A DNA stretch of 8,346 nt from an uncultured bacterium (GCA_946886185.1 CAMPIC010000099.1:1-8346); one strand, 5' to 3'. Counted from the stretch's first letter, positions 1-7,050 are shown. Made by a program: numbers and translations. Notes: generated by a model not told the origin, from the letters alone.

Positions 1-46
1 CGACGCGCACGGAAGCCCGGGTCACGCGCTGCACCACCGCGATCAT
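1..46 (-). CDS. dtd: D-aminoacyl-tRNA deacylase (Dtd), 5' end only
   Basis: The first 15 codons, read leftward from ATG at 46, give MIAVVQRVTRASVRV. This matches the characteristic N-terminus of D-aminoacyl-tRNA deacylase (E. coli Dtd begins MIALIQRVTRASVTV). The rest lies beyond the window. Dtd hydrolyses D-amino acids (for example D-Tyr) wrongly attached to tRNA in the cytoplasm. Context supports the call: in many bacteria dtd follows the rel (ppGpp synthetase) gene, and rel is two genes upstream here on the same strand. The start lies 72 nt after the stop of the barrel gene. It has no strong Shine-Dalgarno; the nearest purine run is a GGA about 12 nt upstream. A 23-codon ORF in another frame fills the gap and its TGA overlaps this ATG. 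Only the N-terminus is visible, so the active-site residues cannot be checked. Confidence 0.88.
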   Translation of the reverse strand, partial: MIAVVQRVTRASVRV

Positions 47-118
47 GAAGGAAGATGGTCCATCCGAAGCGCAGCAGACGCGGACCGCCCGCTTCTCTTC
101 GACGTCCCACGCATCGGT

Positions 119-832
119 TCAGTCGAGCACGAGATTGAGGCCGGCATAGACGGCCCAACCGTCGCGATCGTAGTCGCCGCCGATGTCGCGGTAGCGGCCT
201 TCCGCGAAGACGGCGAAGAGTCCTCCCAATCCCACCGAGGCCCCGGCGAGACCGTGCCACTCCAGACTCGAGTCCTCGGTCCCGACCTCCTCCTCCAACG
301 CATCGGAAACCGCTTCCGAAACGTTCTCGAAGGTGAGCTCGGAGAAGTGCACACCCGCGCCGCCCCCCACGTAAAAGTCCAGCGGACCGCCCACCGGAAG
401 CAGTCCCAGGCGGAGCGAGCCGTAGAGCGCGAGATCGCTCCAGTCGAGGGTGCCTTCTTCCAGCTCGCCGGCGGTGTCGCCGGGAGCTTCGAAGTCGATG
501 TCCTCGCTCGAGCCCTCTCCCTCCACGCTCAGCGTGATGCGCGGCGCGATCGGAAGGAGGACCTGGAGGCCGATGATCTCCGTTCCGCCGAAGGAATCGG
601 CTCCCTCGAAAGGACTGCCTTCCAGATCGGCGTATCCGAAGCGGGCGCCCAACTGCAGTCCCGCCGCCTGTGCCTCGGACGCGCCGTTCCAACAGAAGGC
701 GGCCGCCAGAATCGAGGCTCCGATAGCTCGGAGCCAAGCATGCATAGGGCCTGATCCGACCAGCGGGCCTGATTCGACCAGAGGACCTGATCCGACCGCT
801 CCATCGCGGTTGTGTTGCATCGGTGCCGTCAT
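119..832 (-). CDS. Predicted outer-membrane beta-barrel protein
   Basis: No specific family is recognised. From Met30 there is a clear Sec signal peptide (MHAWLRAIGASILAAAF core, predicted cleavage after AQA), then about 180 residues of alternating hydrophobic/polar strands with Gly and aromatics (LQLGARFGYADL, LALYGSLRLGLL, LDFYVGGGAGVHF, FAVFAEGRYRDIGG, WAVYAGLNLVLD) separated by acidic loops. This suits a small eight-strand-like outer-membrane barrel. The last residue is Asp, not the usual aromatic. The chosen start (832, 237 aa) has a strong GAGGAG 5 nt upstream and overlaps the rel stop as ATGA, implying translational coupling. It puts 29 polar residues, including a GPLVxS repeat, before the signal peptide. 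The alternative start at 745 (208 aa) gives a normal signal peptide but only a weak CAGG. It sits between rel and dtd, where no barrel gene is usually found. Confidence 0.75.
   Translation of the reverse strand: MTAPMQHNRDGAVGSGPLVESGPLVGSGPMHAWLRAIGASILAAAFCWNGASEAQAAGLQLGARFGYADLEGSPFEGADSFGGTEIIGLQVLLPIAPRITLSVEGEGSSEDIDFEAPGDTAGELEEGTLDWSDLALYGSLRLGLLPVGGPLDFYVGGGAGVHFSELTFENVSEAVSDALEEEVGTEDSSLEWHGLAGASVGLGGLFAVFAEGRYRDIGGDYDRDGWAVYAGLNLVLD
747..800 (-). repeat. Three tandem 18-bp imperfect repeats
   Basis: On the plus strand the units are 747-764 (gggcctgatccgaccagc), 765-782 (two changes from the first) and 783-800 (a few more changes). Each is 18 bp, exactly six codons, so gain or loss of a unit would keep the reading frame. 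If the barrel gene starts at 832, they encode a repeated G-P-L-V-(G/E)-S peptide just before the signal sequence. If it starts at 745, they are untranslated leader. Confidence 0.85.
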
Positions 833-3030
833 GCGGTCTCCTCTCCGGAGATCTCTTCGGAGACCTGCTTGCGATCCACGCGGGTCACTCCCTTCACTCC
901 CTTGATCGCGCGCATCACCTTGCCCAGATGAGCGAGGTTGCGCACCTCCAGAAGAAAGTCTCCCACCGCCTGCGAGTCGTCCGAGTCCATGAATCCCTGT
1001 CTGATGTTCGTCCGTGTCTTGGAAATGGCGCGCGCCACGTCCGCCAGCATGTTCTCGCGATCGCTTCCATAGATCGCAAGACGAACCGAAAAGAGCTTGT
1101 CGCGATCGACGTCCCAGGTGAGCTCCATCAATCGATCCGCCTCGATCTGCCCGCCCAACACGTTGGGACAGTCCTGGAGATGCACCGAGACGCCGCGCCC
1201 GCGCGTGATCACGCCGACGACGCGATCGCCGGGGACCGGATGACAGCATTGCGCCATTCGAATCAGGAGGGAAGAAATATCCTGGATGCGCACGCCGCGC
1301 ACCGGTGCCTGCGCGAGCGAACGGAGCCGGTCCACCGCGGTTTTCGACTTGGGCGCCGACTGTTCGGGATAGATCCGGTTAGTCACATTCTGCACCGAGA
1401 GGATCTGCTCGCCGAGCTTGGCGAAGAGCAACGGGACGTCGGCCAGTCCGAACGACTGGGCCACCTCCAGAAGCTCGTTCTCCTCCGGCATCTTCTTGCG
1501 GCGCTTCTTGAGCTCGCGCTGCAGCATCTCGCGTCCCAACGCGATCGACTCGGTGAGTCGCTGCGTCTTGATCCAGTGCCGGATCTTGCCGCGTGCCCGA
1601 TTCGAAACCGCGTAGGAGAGCCATCCCTCGCTGGGAGTCGCGGACGGCGAGGTCAGGATCTCGACCGTGTCGCCGCTCCGGAGCGGGTGCTTGAGCGCGA
1701 CGAGCCGGCCGTTGACCCGCGCGCCCACACAGTGATGCCCCACCGCGGTGTGCACGAGATAGGCGAAGTCGATCGGAGTCGATCCGCGCGGAAGCTGCTT
1801 GAGCTCTCCGCGCGGCGTGAAGATGAACACGTCGTCCTGATAGAGCGAGATCCGGAGGAACTCCATGAACTCCGCCGGATCTTCCGCATCCTCGTGCCAC
1901 TCGGTGGTGCGCTGGACCAGCATTTCTCCGAGCTTGGAATCGAACTCGGCGTCGTGCTTGCCGCCTTCCTTGTAGCGATAGTGCGCAGCGATCCCGAGCT
2001 CGGCGGTGCGATGCATCTGCTTGGTGCGGATCTGGATCTCCACCATCCGGTGGTTCGGTCCCACTACGGTGGTGTGGAGCGACTGGTACATGTTGCTCTT
2101 GGGCGTCGCGACGTAGTCCTTGAAGCGGTCCTGCACCGGCACGAACAGATCGTGCACCACGCCGAGCACGCGATAGCAATCGCCGCGCCCGTCGGTCAGG
2201 ACGCGCAGTCCGAGCAGGTCGAAGATTTGATTGAACCCGCCCGGGCTCCGTTCCATCTTCTGCCAGATCGAGAAGAAGCTCTTGGGACGGCCGGTCACTT
2301 CCGCCGCGATGCCGTCGGCCGTCAGCCTGCGAACCAGCGGCTCGCGCAGCTCTTCGATCGCCTTCTCCCGCACTTCACGCTTGGTCGCGACCAGCTCCGA
2401 GACCTGCTTGTAGGACTCCGGTTCCATGTGCTTGAAAGCGAGATCCTCCAGCTCCCAGCGGAACTTGGCGATCCCGAGCCGGTGCGCCAGCGGGGCGTAG
2501 ATCTCCTGCGTCTCCCGCGCGATCTCCTTGCGCCGATCTTCTTTCATCGCGTCGAGGGTGCGCATGTTGTGCAGGCGATCGGCGAGCTTGATCAGAATGA
2601 CCCGGATGTCGCGGGCCATGGAGAGGAGCATCTTGCGGAAGTTTTCCGACTGCTCCGCTTCCCGGCTGCGAAACGGGATTCCGCCGATCTTGGTCACGCC
2701 ATCGACCAGGTGCGCCACGTCGTCGCCGAACTCGCGCGCCACGGTCTTGAAGTCGATCGCGTCATTGTCTTCGATGGCGTCATGGAGGAGCGCCGCTTGC
2801 AGGATGCCGGGGTCGGCGTGCCGCCCCAGGAGATCCAGCAGGATGGTCGCCACCGAAATCGGATGGGTCAGGTACGGCTCGCCGCTCTTGCGGGTCTGCC
2901 CCGCGTGCGCCGTGCGAGCGAACTCCAGGGCACGCCAGACCTCCTCGGCCCCTGCGGGGGCGAGGTTCTGCTCGAGGGCTTTCCGGAGCTCTGCCTCGAG
3001 GTGTCCAAGAAGTTCGGTCGTGCTAGACAA
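829..3030 (-). CDS. rel: Bifunctional (p)ppGpp synthetase/hydrolase Rel (RelA/SpoT family)
   Basis: Long RSH protein, 733 aa, usual length. It makes ppGpp from GTP/GDP and ATP and degrades it, controlling the stringent response. The HD hydrolase domain looks intact: HPISVA at 56-61, HDAIED at 83-88 and LADRLHNM at 149-156. The synthetase domain has GRPKSFFSI near 247-255, RFKD at 302-305 (the RXKD form of bifunctional Rel/SpoT, not the EXDD of E. coli RelA), YQSLHT at 315-320 and EIQIRTKQMH at 331-340. A TGS domain (DVFIFTPRGELKQLPRGSTP, from 400) follows, then a Cys/His zinc-finger region (CCHPVPGD at 595-602, H617, C621) and a C-terminal ACT domain (about 645-720). Start is TTG at 3030: an in-frame TGA lies six codons upstream, no better start precedes the HD domain, and GAGAGAG sits 7 nt before it. 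It overlaps recJ by 8 nt. Both activities are inferred from motif integrity. Confidence 0.97.
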   Translation of the reverse strand: MSSTTELLGHLEAELRKALEQNLAPAGAEEVWRALEFARTAHAGQTRKSGEPYLTHPISVATILLDLLGRHADPGILQAALLHDAIEDNDAIDFKTVAREFGDDVAHLVDGVTKIGGIPFRSREAEQSENFRKMLLSMARDIRVILIKLADRLHNMRTLDAMKEDRRKEIARETQEIYAPLAHRLGIAKFRWELEDLAFKHMEPESYKQVSELVATKREVREKAIEELREPLVRRLTADGIAAEVTGRPKSFFSIWQKMERSPGGFNQIFDLLGLRVLTDGRGDCYRVLGVVHDLFVPVQDRFKDYVATPKSNMYQSLHTTVVGPNHRMVEIQIRTKQMHRTAELGIAAHYRYKEGGKHDAEFDSKLGEMLVQRTTEWHEDAEDPAEFMEFLRISLYQDDVFIFTPRGELKQLPRGSTPIDFAYLVHTAVGHHCVGARVNGRLVALKHPLRSGDTVEILTSPSATPSEGWLSYAVSNRARGKIRHWIKTQRLTESIALGREMLQRELKKRRKKMPEENELLEVAQSFGLADVPLLFAKLGEQILSVQNVTNRIYPEQSAPKSKTAVDRLRSLAQAPVRGVRIQDISSLLIRMAQCCHPVPGDRVVGVITRGRGVSVHLQDCPNVLGGQIEADRLMELTWDVDRDKLFSVRLAIYGSDRENMLADVARAISKTRTNIRQGFMDSDDSQAVGDFLLEVRNLAHLGKVMRAIKGVKGVTRVDRKQVSEEISGEETA
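838..846 (-). promoter_or_regulatory. Ribosome binding site of the barrel gene
   Basis: Reading leftward, GGAGAGGAG is followed by ACCGC and then ATG at 832. It lies inside the last codons of rel. A strong Shine-Dalgarno at 5-nt spacing is the main reason for preferring the start at 832 over 745. Confidence 0.6.
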
Positions 3031-4723
3031 AGTCGATCTCTCTCAGCTTGAGCTGCACTCGTTCCTGGCCGCGATACCGGTTGAGGGTCGGAGTGAAGGC
3101 GAGATGGAAGCTGCCGCCTCCCGCGGGGATCTCGGATGCGAGCTCTCCCAGTCCGAATCCGATGCACTCCACGCGCGTTCCCTCGCTCACGACCTCGAAC
3201 TTTAGATGCCGATCCCTCAGGACTCGGGGGCTCCGGCAGAGCCCGCTCCCGCTATAGATCGGCTCGCGGTTGCCTTCCCCGAAGGGTCCCATGCGCTCGA
3301 TCCAGCGGGCCAGCTCCACGCTGCACTGGGAAGGATCGAGAGCGCCGTCGAGATCGAGGCACGGCTCCTCGGGAGCCTGCAGTTTCTGGCGGCAGGCGGA
3401 GAGCAGCGCGGTCTGGAAGAGTGAGAACCGCCCGGGATCGAGGGAGAATCCGGCCGCCTGGCGATGGCCCCCGAATCCGGCCAGGTGCTCGCTCGCGGCG
3501 TCGAGCAGGGAGAGCAGATCGACCGAGACCGGTGTGCGCGCGGAGCCGCGGGCCACCTCTCCTTGCAGCGAAACCAGAAAAACAGGAACGCGATAGCGGG
3601 CGGCGAGCCGGGAAGCGGCGATCCCCAGGACGCCGGGATGCCACTCCGCCGAGCCGAGCACGATCGCGTCGCACGGTCCTGGCGGATACTCCGCAAGCCA
3701 TTGAAATGCGTCCGCTTGAACTCGTTCATTCAAGCCCTTTCGAGCGGAATTATCGTCCTCGAGGCGTCCCGCGAGCTTGCGGGCGGCATCGATTTCGTCT
3801 TCCAGGAGGAGTCCCAACGCGGTTTCGGGGGTGCCCAGACGACCGGCGGCATTGATCCGCGGCACGAGCGAAAAGGCGAGATGGCTCGCTTCGAGGAAGC
3901 GGTCGGTGAGACGCGCCTGTTCGACCAGGGCCTGGAAGGCGGGGCGCCGGCGCACGCGCAGCACTTTCATTCCGAAGTGGGTGAAGATGCGGTTCTCCCC
4001 CACCAGCGGCACGACATCGGCGACCGTTCCCAAGGTTACGAGGTCCAGCTGCCCGAGCAGGTACTTCCACTCTTCCGGCCCGTAGTGCCGGCTGACCAGC
4101 CCCTGGAGGATCTTGAACGCGACCCCCACCGCCGCCATGTCGGGGAACGGATAGCTGTCGTCCGCGCGCCGCGGATTCACCAGCGCGTGCGCGGCGGGCA
4201 GTGTCGCCTCCGGCATGTTGTGATCGCAGACCAACACATCGACGCCGCGCTCGTTCGCGAACGCGATCGCATCGTGCGCGGTGGTGCCGCAATCGTTCGC
4301 CACGAGCAACCCGGCGCCGATCGATTCCGCGCGTTCGACCGCGCGTCGGCTGAGCCCATAGCCGTCTTCCATTCGATTGGGAACCAGAGGAGTGACCTCG
4401 CCTCCCAGGTGGCGTAGGACGCGCGTCCACAAGGTCGCCGCGGAGATTCCGTCAACGTCGTAATCGCCGAAGACCAGGATCGGCTCGCGCCGGGTCAGCG
4501 CGGTATGGACGCGCGCGACCGCGCGATCACAGTCGCGCAGGAGAAAGGGGTCGTGCAGATCCTCGACGCGCGGCTTGAGGAACCGTTCCACCTGGGTGGC
4601 CGTGCGCAATCCGCGGTTCCAGAGCGCGCACAAGATGGGGCTCGGGATGCCCCAGTCTTTGCGAATCACTTCCCAATCGGGAGGATGCGATGCTTCCGGA
4701 AGGATCCAACGTTTGCCTGACAC
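3023..4723 (-). CDS. recJ: Single-stranded-DNA-specific exonuclease RecJ
   Basis: 566 aa, normal for RecJ, a metal-dependent 5'-to-3' ssDNA exonuclease in RecF-pathway recombination, mismatch and base-excision repair. In order: N-terminal RecJ segment, DHH phosphoesterase domain with GDYDVDG (86-92), NDCGTT (143-148, Asp144), CDHN (166-169) and GTVADVVPL (232-240), PRINAAGR (288-295), then the DHHA1 domain with WHPGVLGIAASRL (361-373), RGSART (392-397) and GFGGHRQAAG (416-425), then a C-terminal OB-fold (about 455-560). The signature DHH triad reads DHN (codon AAC at 4219-4217); the other acidic metal ligands and first His are kept. The start is GTG at 4723, with AAAGGA about 9 nt upstream; GTG gives the expected N-terminus. 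First gene of a minus-strand operon with rel, barrel gene and dtd; its TAG lies inside the start of rel. Confidence 0.96.
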   Translation of the reverse strand: MSGKRWILPEASHPPDWEVIRKDWGIPSPILCALWNRGLRTATQVERFLKPRVEDLHDPFLLRDCDRAVARVHTALTRREPILVFGDYDVDGISAATLWTRVLRHLGGEVTPLVPNRMEDGYGLSRRAVERAESIGAGLLVANDCGTTAHDAIAFANERGVDVLVCDHNMPEATLPAAHALVNPRRADDSYPFPDMAAVGVAFKILQGLVSRHYGPEEWKYLLGQLDLVTLGTVADVVPLVGENRIFTHFGMKVLRVRRRPAFQALVEQARLTDRFLEASHLAFSLVPRINAAGRLGTPETALGLLLEDEIDAARKLAGRLEDDNSARKGLNERVQADAFQWLAEYPPGPCDAIVLGSAEWHPGVLGIAASRLAARYRVPVFLVSLQGEVARGSARTPVSVDLLSLLDAASEHLAGFGGHRQAAGFSLDPGRFSLFQTALLSACRQKLQAPEEPCLDLDGALDPSQCSVELARWIERMGPFGEGNREPIYSGSGLCRSPRVLRDRHLKFEVVSEGTRVECIGFGLGELASEIPAGGGSFHLAFTPTLNRYRGQERVQLKLREIDFV

Positions 4724-4746
4724 CGTGACAGTTCCTTTGCGCGTGG

Positions 4747-4802
4747 GGATCCCGATCGAGGCGAGCCATCTCCGAGCAGCGGGGAGCGAGATCGGGTCAT
4801 CC
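4747..4802 (-). other. Hairpin in the recJ mRNA leader
   Basis: On the plus strand, ggatcccgatc (4747-4757) is complementary to gatcggg-tc-atcc (4790-4802): 7 + 4 base pairs with a 2-nt bulge, enclosing a 32-nt loop that can itself fold (CTCC/GGAG). In the recJ transcript the structure would begin at about the predicted first nucleotide (near 4802) and end about 23 nt before the GTG start. Possible roles are 5'-end protection or translational control. The pairing is seen directly; the role is inference. Confidence 0.4.
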
Positions 4803-4808
4803 GGCTAA

Positions 4809-4837
4809 ATGCTAACTATCTCGATCGTTTGCGTCAA
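4809..4837 (-). promoter_or_regulatory. Sigma-70-like promoter for the recJ-rel operon
   Basis: On the minus strand, -35 TTGACG (4837-4832, 5 of 6 to consensus), a 17-nt spacer and -10 TAGCAT (4814-4809, 4 of 6). The predicted start is near 4802, giving a leader of about 80 nt before the recJ GTG. This is the most AT-rich part of the divergent intergenic region, as expected. No comparably good plus-strand promoter was found here; TAACTAT at 4813-4819 is a possible -10 for the divergent gene but lacks a good -35. Confidence 0.55.
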
Positions 4838-4879
4838 TTACGCAGCCCCGCGTCGAGCCGTGGATGCTACGCTGATCGG

Positions 4880-6355
4880 ATGTTCCCCGACTCTGAGAAC
4901 GAGCCGCCACCTCGCGATCGGACGCGGCGCCGTCCGCGTCCGGCACCCATCGTGGTGTCCTTGCGCATCGAGGGATTGAGCTCCGAGGGCGCTGGCGTCG
5001 CCCGTCACGATGGAAAAGTCCTGTTCGTGCCCGGAGCACTGCCGGGAGAGCGCGTCGAGGCGGAGATCGTCTCCGCGCGCCGCCGCTTCGACCGCGCGCG
5101 GCTCCTGCGCGTGCTCGAACCGTCCCCCGATCGAAGAGCGCCTCGCTGCCCGCACCTGGGCTATTGCGGAGGCTGCTCCACGCAGATGCTCGCAGACTCC
5201 GCCCAGCTCCTCGCCAAAGCGACGCACGTGCGCGACTGCCTCCAGAGGATCGGAGGATGCGTGGTGCCGGAGCTGTCGCCTCCGCTCGCCTCTCCGTCGC
5301 AGGAGGCGTATCGCAACAAGATGGAGTTCACGTTCGCAGTGCGCGCATGGGAACCGGATGGACCTCCCGATGCCCCCCTCTCCCCCGCGCTCGGATTGCA
5401 CGCGCCAGGCCGGTACGACGCGGTTTTCGACCTCGAGGAGTGCATCCTCCCCGGACCGCGCGCCGTCCAGGCGCTCCACATCGCCCGCGCGTTCGCGCGC
5501 CGGGAAGGGCTGAGCGCCTATCGCTCTCGTGACGACGAGGGGCTCCTCCGGCATCTGATCGTGCGCGAGGGGCAGAACACCGGCGATCTGCTGGTCGCGC
5601 TGGTGACCCGCCATGAAGATCCGCGCCTCGCGAAGCTCGGTCCTGAGCTCGCGGAGCAGATTCCGGGCCTGACCGGCGTGGTGCACCTGGTGAACCGGAC
5701 CCGCGCCACGATCGCGCGCGGCGAGGTGGCCGCCGTTCTCTTCGGCCGGCCGCACCTGCGCGAGCGCCTCCTCGATCTGGAGTTCGAGCTCCATGCTCTC
5801 TCCTTCTTCCAGACCAACACACGCGCGGCGGAGTGCCTCGTGGCGACGCTCCGCGAAATCGTCCAGCGGTTGGAGGGAAAGAGCCTGCTCGATCTGTATT
5901 GCGGAGCCGGCACCTTGGGGCTGGCCCTGGCCAGCCGGTTCGAGCGGGTCCTCGGCGTGGATCAGGTGGAAGAGGCGATCGACGACGCGCGCCGCAACGC
6001 CGTCCGGAACGGCCTGGAGCACGTCCAGTTCCTCGCGGCCGACGTCGAGGAGTGGATCAGGACTCAGACCGAGCCGCACGAAGTGGTCCTGGTCGACCCT
6101 CCCCGCGCCGGTCTCCATCCTCGCGCCCTGGCGCGTCTTCCGGAGCTCGCGCCGCGCTGGATCGTCTATGTGTCGTGCAATCCCGCGACGCTGGCGCGCG
6201 ACGCGGCCGGGCTGCAGCAGGCGGGATATCTGCCCGAGGTGCTCCAGATCATCGACCAGTTTCCCCACACTTCCCATGTCGAATCGATCCTGCTCTTCCG
6301 GCGGATCGACGAGCCGCCGCGCTTTTCCGGCAACCCGGCGCCCCTCCGCGCGTAG
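4880..6355 (+). CDS. rlmD: 23S rRNA (uracil-5-)-methyltransferase, RlmD/RumA type
   Basis: 491 aa from ATG at 4880. This family uses SAM to methylate C5 of a uridine in 23S rRNA (U1939 in E. coli for RlmD). After a basic, proline-rich N-terminus comes a TRAM RNA-binding domain (about 24-80, IEGLSSEGAGVAR). The Fe-S cluster cysteines are C90, C96 and C99 (CPHLGYCGGC) with C188. SFFQTN is at 308-313, the SAM site is LLDLYCGAGTLG at 336-347, VDPPRAGLHP is at 405-414, the nucleophile C433 lies in VSCNPATLARD, and the catalytic Glu468 is in HVES. All expected residues are present. The Fe-S cysteines argue against TrmA; RlmC or an RlmCD-like dual enzyme cannot be excluded. A TTG at 4829 would add 17 residues but would overlap the recJ -35 box, so ATG is preferred, though it has no clear Shine-Dalgarno. 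It is divergent from recJ. Confidence 0.93.
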   Translation: MFPDSENEPPPRDRTRRRPRPAPIVVSLRIEGLSSEGAGVARHDGKVLFVPGALPGERVEAEIVSARRRFDRARLLRVLEPSPDRRAPRCPHLGYCGGCSTQMLADSAQLLAKATHVRDCLQRIGGCVVPELSPPLASPSQEAYRNKMEFTFAVRAWEPDGPPDAPLSPALGLHAPGRYDAVFDLEECILPGPRAVQALHIARAFARREGLSAYRSRDDEGLLRHLIVREGQNTGDLLVALVTRHEDPRLAKLGPELAEQIPGLTGVVHLVNRTRATIARGEVAAVLFGRPHLRERLLDLEFELHALSFFQTNTRAAECLVATLREIVQRLEGKSLLDLYCGAGTLGLALASRFERVLGVDQVEEAIDDARRNAVRNGLEHVQFLAADVEEWIRTQTEPHEVVLVDPPRAGLHPRALARLPELAPRWIVYVSCNPATLARDAAGLQQAGYLPEVLQIIDQFPHTSHVESILLFRRIDEPPRFSGNPAPLRA

Positions 6356-6460
6356 AGAACGGTTGTCGGCTCGATCCCATGGAAGCAAGAAGGCCACGGG
6401 GGAGACGCGGACCAGGTCAGGTGGATCTCGATGCGATCCCACCGTCATTCAGAGTCCTCC

Positions 6461-6468
6461 AGGAGGTG
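6461..6468 (+). promoter_or_regulatory. Strong ribosome binding site
   Basis: AGGAGGTG ends 4 nt before ATG at 6473 (GGAGG core spaced 6 nt). It decides the start: an in-frame ATG at 6431, which would add 14 residues before the signal peptide, has no such site. No clear promoter was seen in the 117-bp gap after the methyltransferase gene, so read-through from that gene is possible. Confidence 0.75.
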
Positions 6469-6472
6469 CACC

Positions 6473-7030
6473 ATGATCCGATCCCTTCTGTTCAGCGTCC
6501 TCACCGCGTTGGTCGTATCCGGTTCGGCAATGGCCGGCGATCAAGCCTGGTTGCACGTCCGGATCGACAGCGACGATCCGGATGGAGACCGCGTCCGCCT
6601 CAATCTCCCCATCGAGATGATCGAAAGCATGCTTCCGATGATCGAGACCGACGAGTTCGGACACGGGCGCATCCAGATCAACGACACCGATCTAAACGCC
6701 GCGGAGCTCCGCAAGATGTGGAACGCGGTCAAGAGCGCCGAGGACGGAGAGTTCGTCTCGGTGGAGAATCGCCGCCAATCGATCAACGTGGCGAAGGATG
6801 ACGGAATCCTCAAGGTGCGCATTCGCGAGCACGAAGGGCGCGAGGAGGATCGCATCGACATGCAGCTCCCGATGGAAGTGGTCGACGCCATGCTGGCCGG
6901 AGAGGGAGACGAGCTCGACCTCGTCGCGGGGCTGCAGGCACTGCGCGAACACGGTCATGCCATCCTTGTGACCGGAACCGATGAAGGCTCGGACATCCGG
7001 ATCTGGGTGGACGACAAGCCGGAGATGTGA
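6473..7030 (+). CDS. Secreted acidic protein with two copies of one domain, unknown function
   Basis: 185 aa; function not recognised. A Sec signal peptide (MIRSLLFSVLTALVVSGSAMA, cleavage likely after AMA at 21) is followed by a very acidic mature protein without cysteines or other membrane segments, so probably periplasmic or extracellular. It contains an internal duplication. Residues 26-110 and 112-181 align: WLHVRI...DRVRLNLPIEMIESML with ILKVRI...DRIDMQLPMEVVDAML, then ELRKMWNAVKSAEDGEFVSV with DLVAGLQALREHGHAILVTG, each ending in a strand plus Asp-Asp (INVAKDD, IRIWVDD). Each unit looks like strand, strand, short LP-helix, helix, two strands. The second copy is shorter at the LP-helix/helix linker. 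Similar LPxxxxxxML-type modules occur, as I recall, in uncharacterised bacterial proteins, but I cannot name the family reliably. No catalytic motif is visible; a binding or scaffold role is only a guess. Confidence 0.85.
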   Translation: MIRSLLFSVLTALVVSGSAMAGDQAWLHVRIDSDDPDGDRVRLNLPIEMIESMLPMIETDEFGHGRIQINDTDLNAAELRKMWNAVKSAEDGEFVSVENRRQSINVAKDDGILKVRIREHEGREEDRIDMQLPMEVVDAMLAGEGDELDLVAGLQALREHGHAILVTGTDEGSDIRIWVDDKPEM

Positions 7031-7050
7031 AGTCGGATCTCGTGCACCGA

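Noticed and set aside
724..726. Cys in the signal peptide of the barrel protein (AAAFC) as a lipoprotein site
   Set aside because: Phe directly before Cys does not fit a lipobox, and a good signal peptidase I site (AQA) follows.
2..754. Plus-strand open frame through the barrel and dtd region
   Set aside because: Runs antisense to the barrel gene and the dtd start. The product is compositionally biased, with no start-site support.
823..3051. 742-codon open frame on the plus strand opposite rel
   Set aside because: It is antisense to a complete Rel protein with all motifs. Its translation is rich in His, Arg, Leu and Asp without recognisable domains, typical of the mirror frame of a GC-rich gene.
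4829..4879. TTG-initiated N-terminal extension of the methyltransferase gene
   Set aside because: The 17 extra residues show no family similarity, lack a ribosome site, and would overlap the -35 box of the divergent recJ promoter.
4838..6448. 536-codon open frame on the minus strand opposite the rRNA methyltransferase gene
   Set aside because: Antisense shadow of a gene with intact Fe-S, SAM and catalytic motifs; no domain is recognisable in the antisense product.
5833..6801. 322-codon plus-strand frame spanning the methyltransferase end and the secreted-protein start
   Set aside because: Overlaps two well-supported genes in another frame and is dominated by Arg, Pro, Gly and Ala, a typical out-of-frame GC-rich translation.
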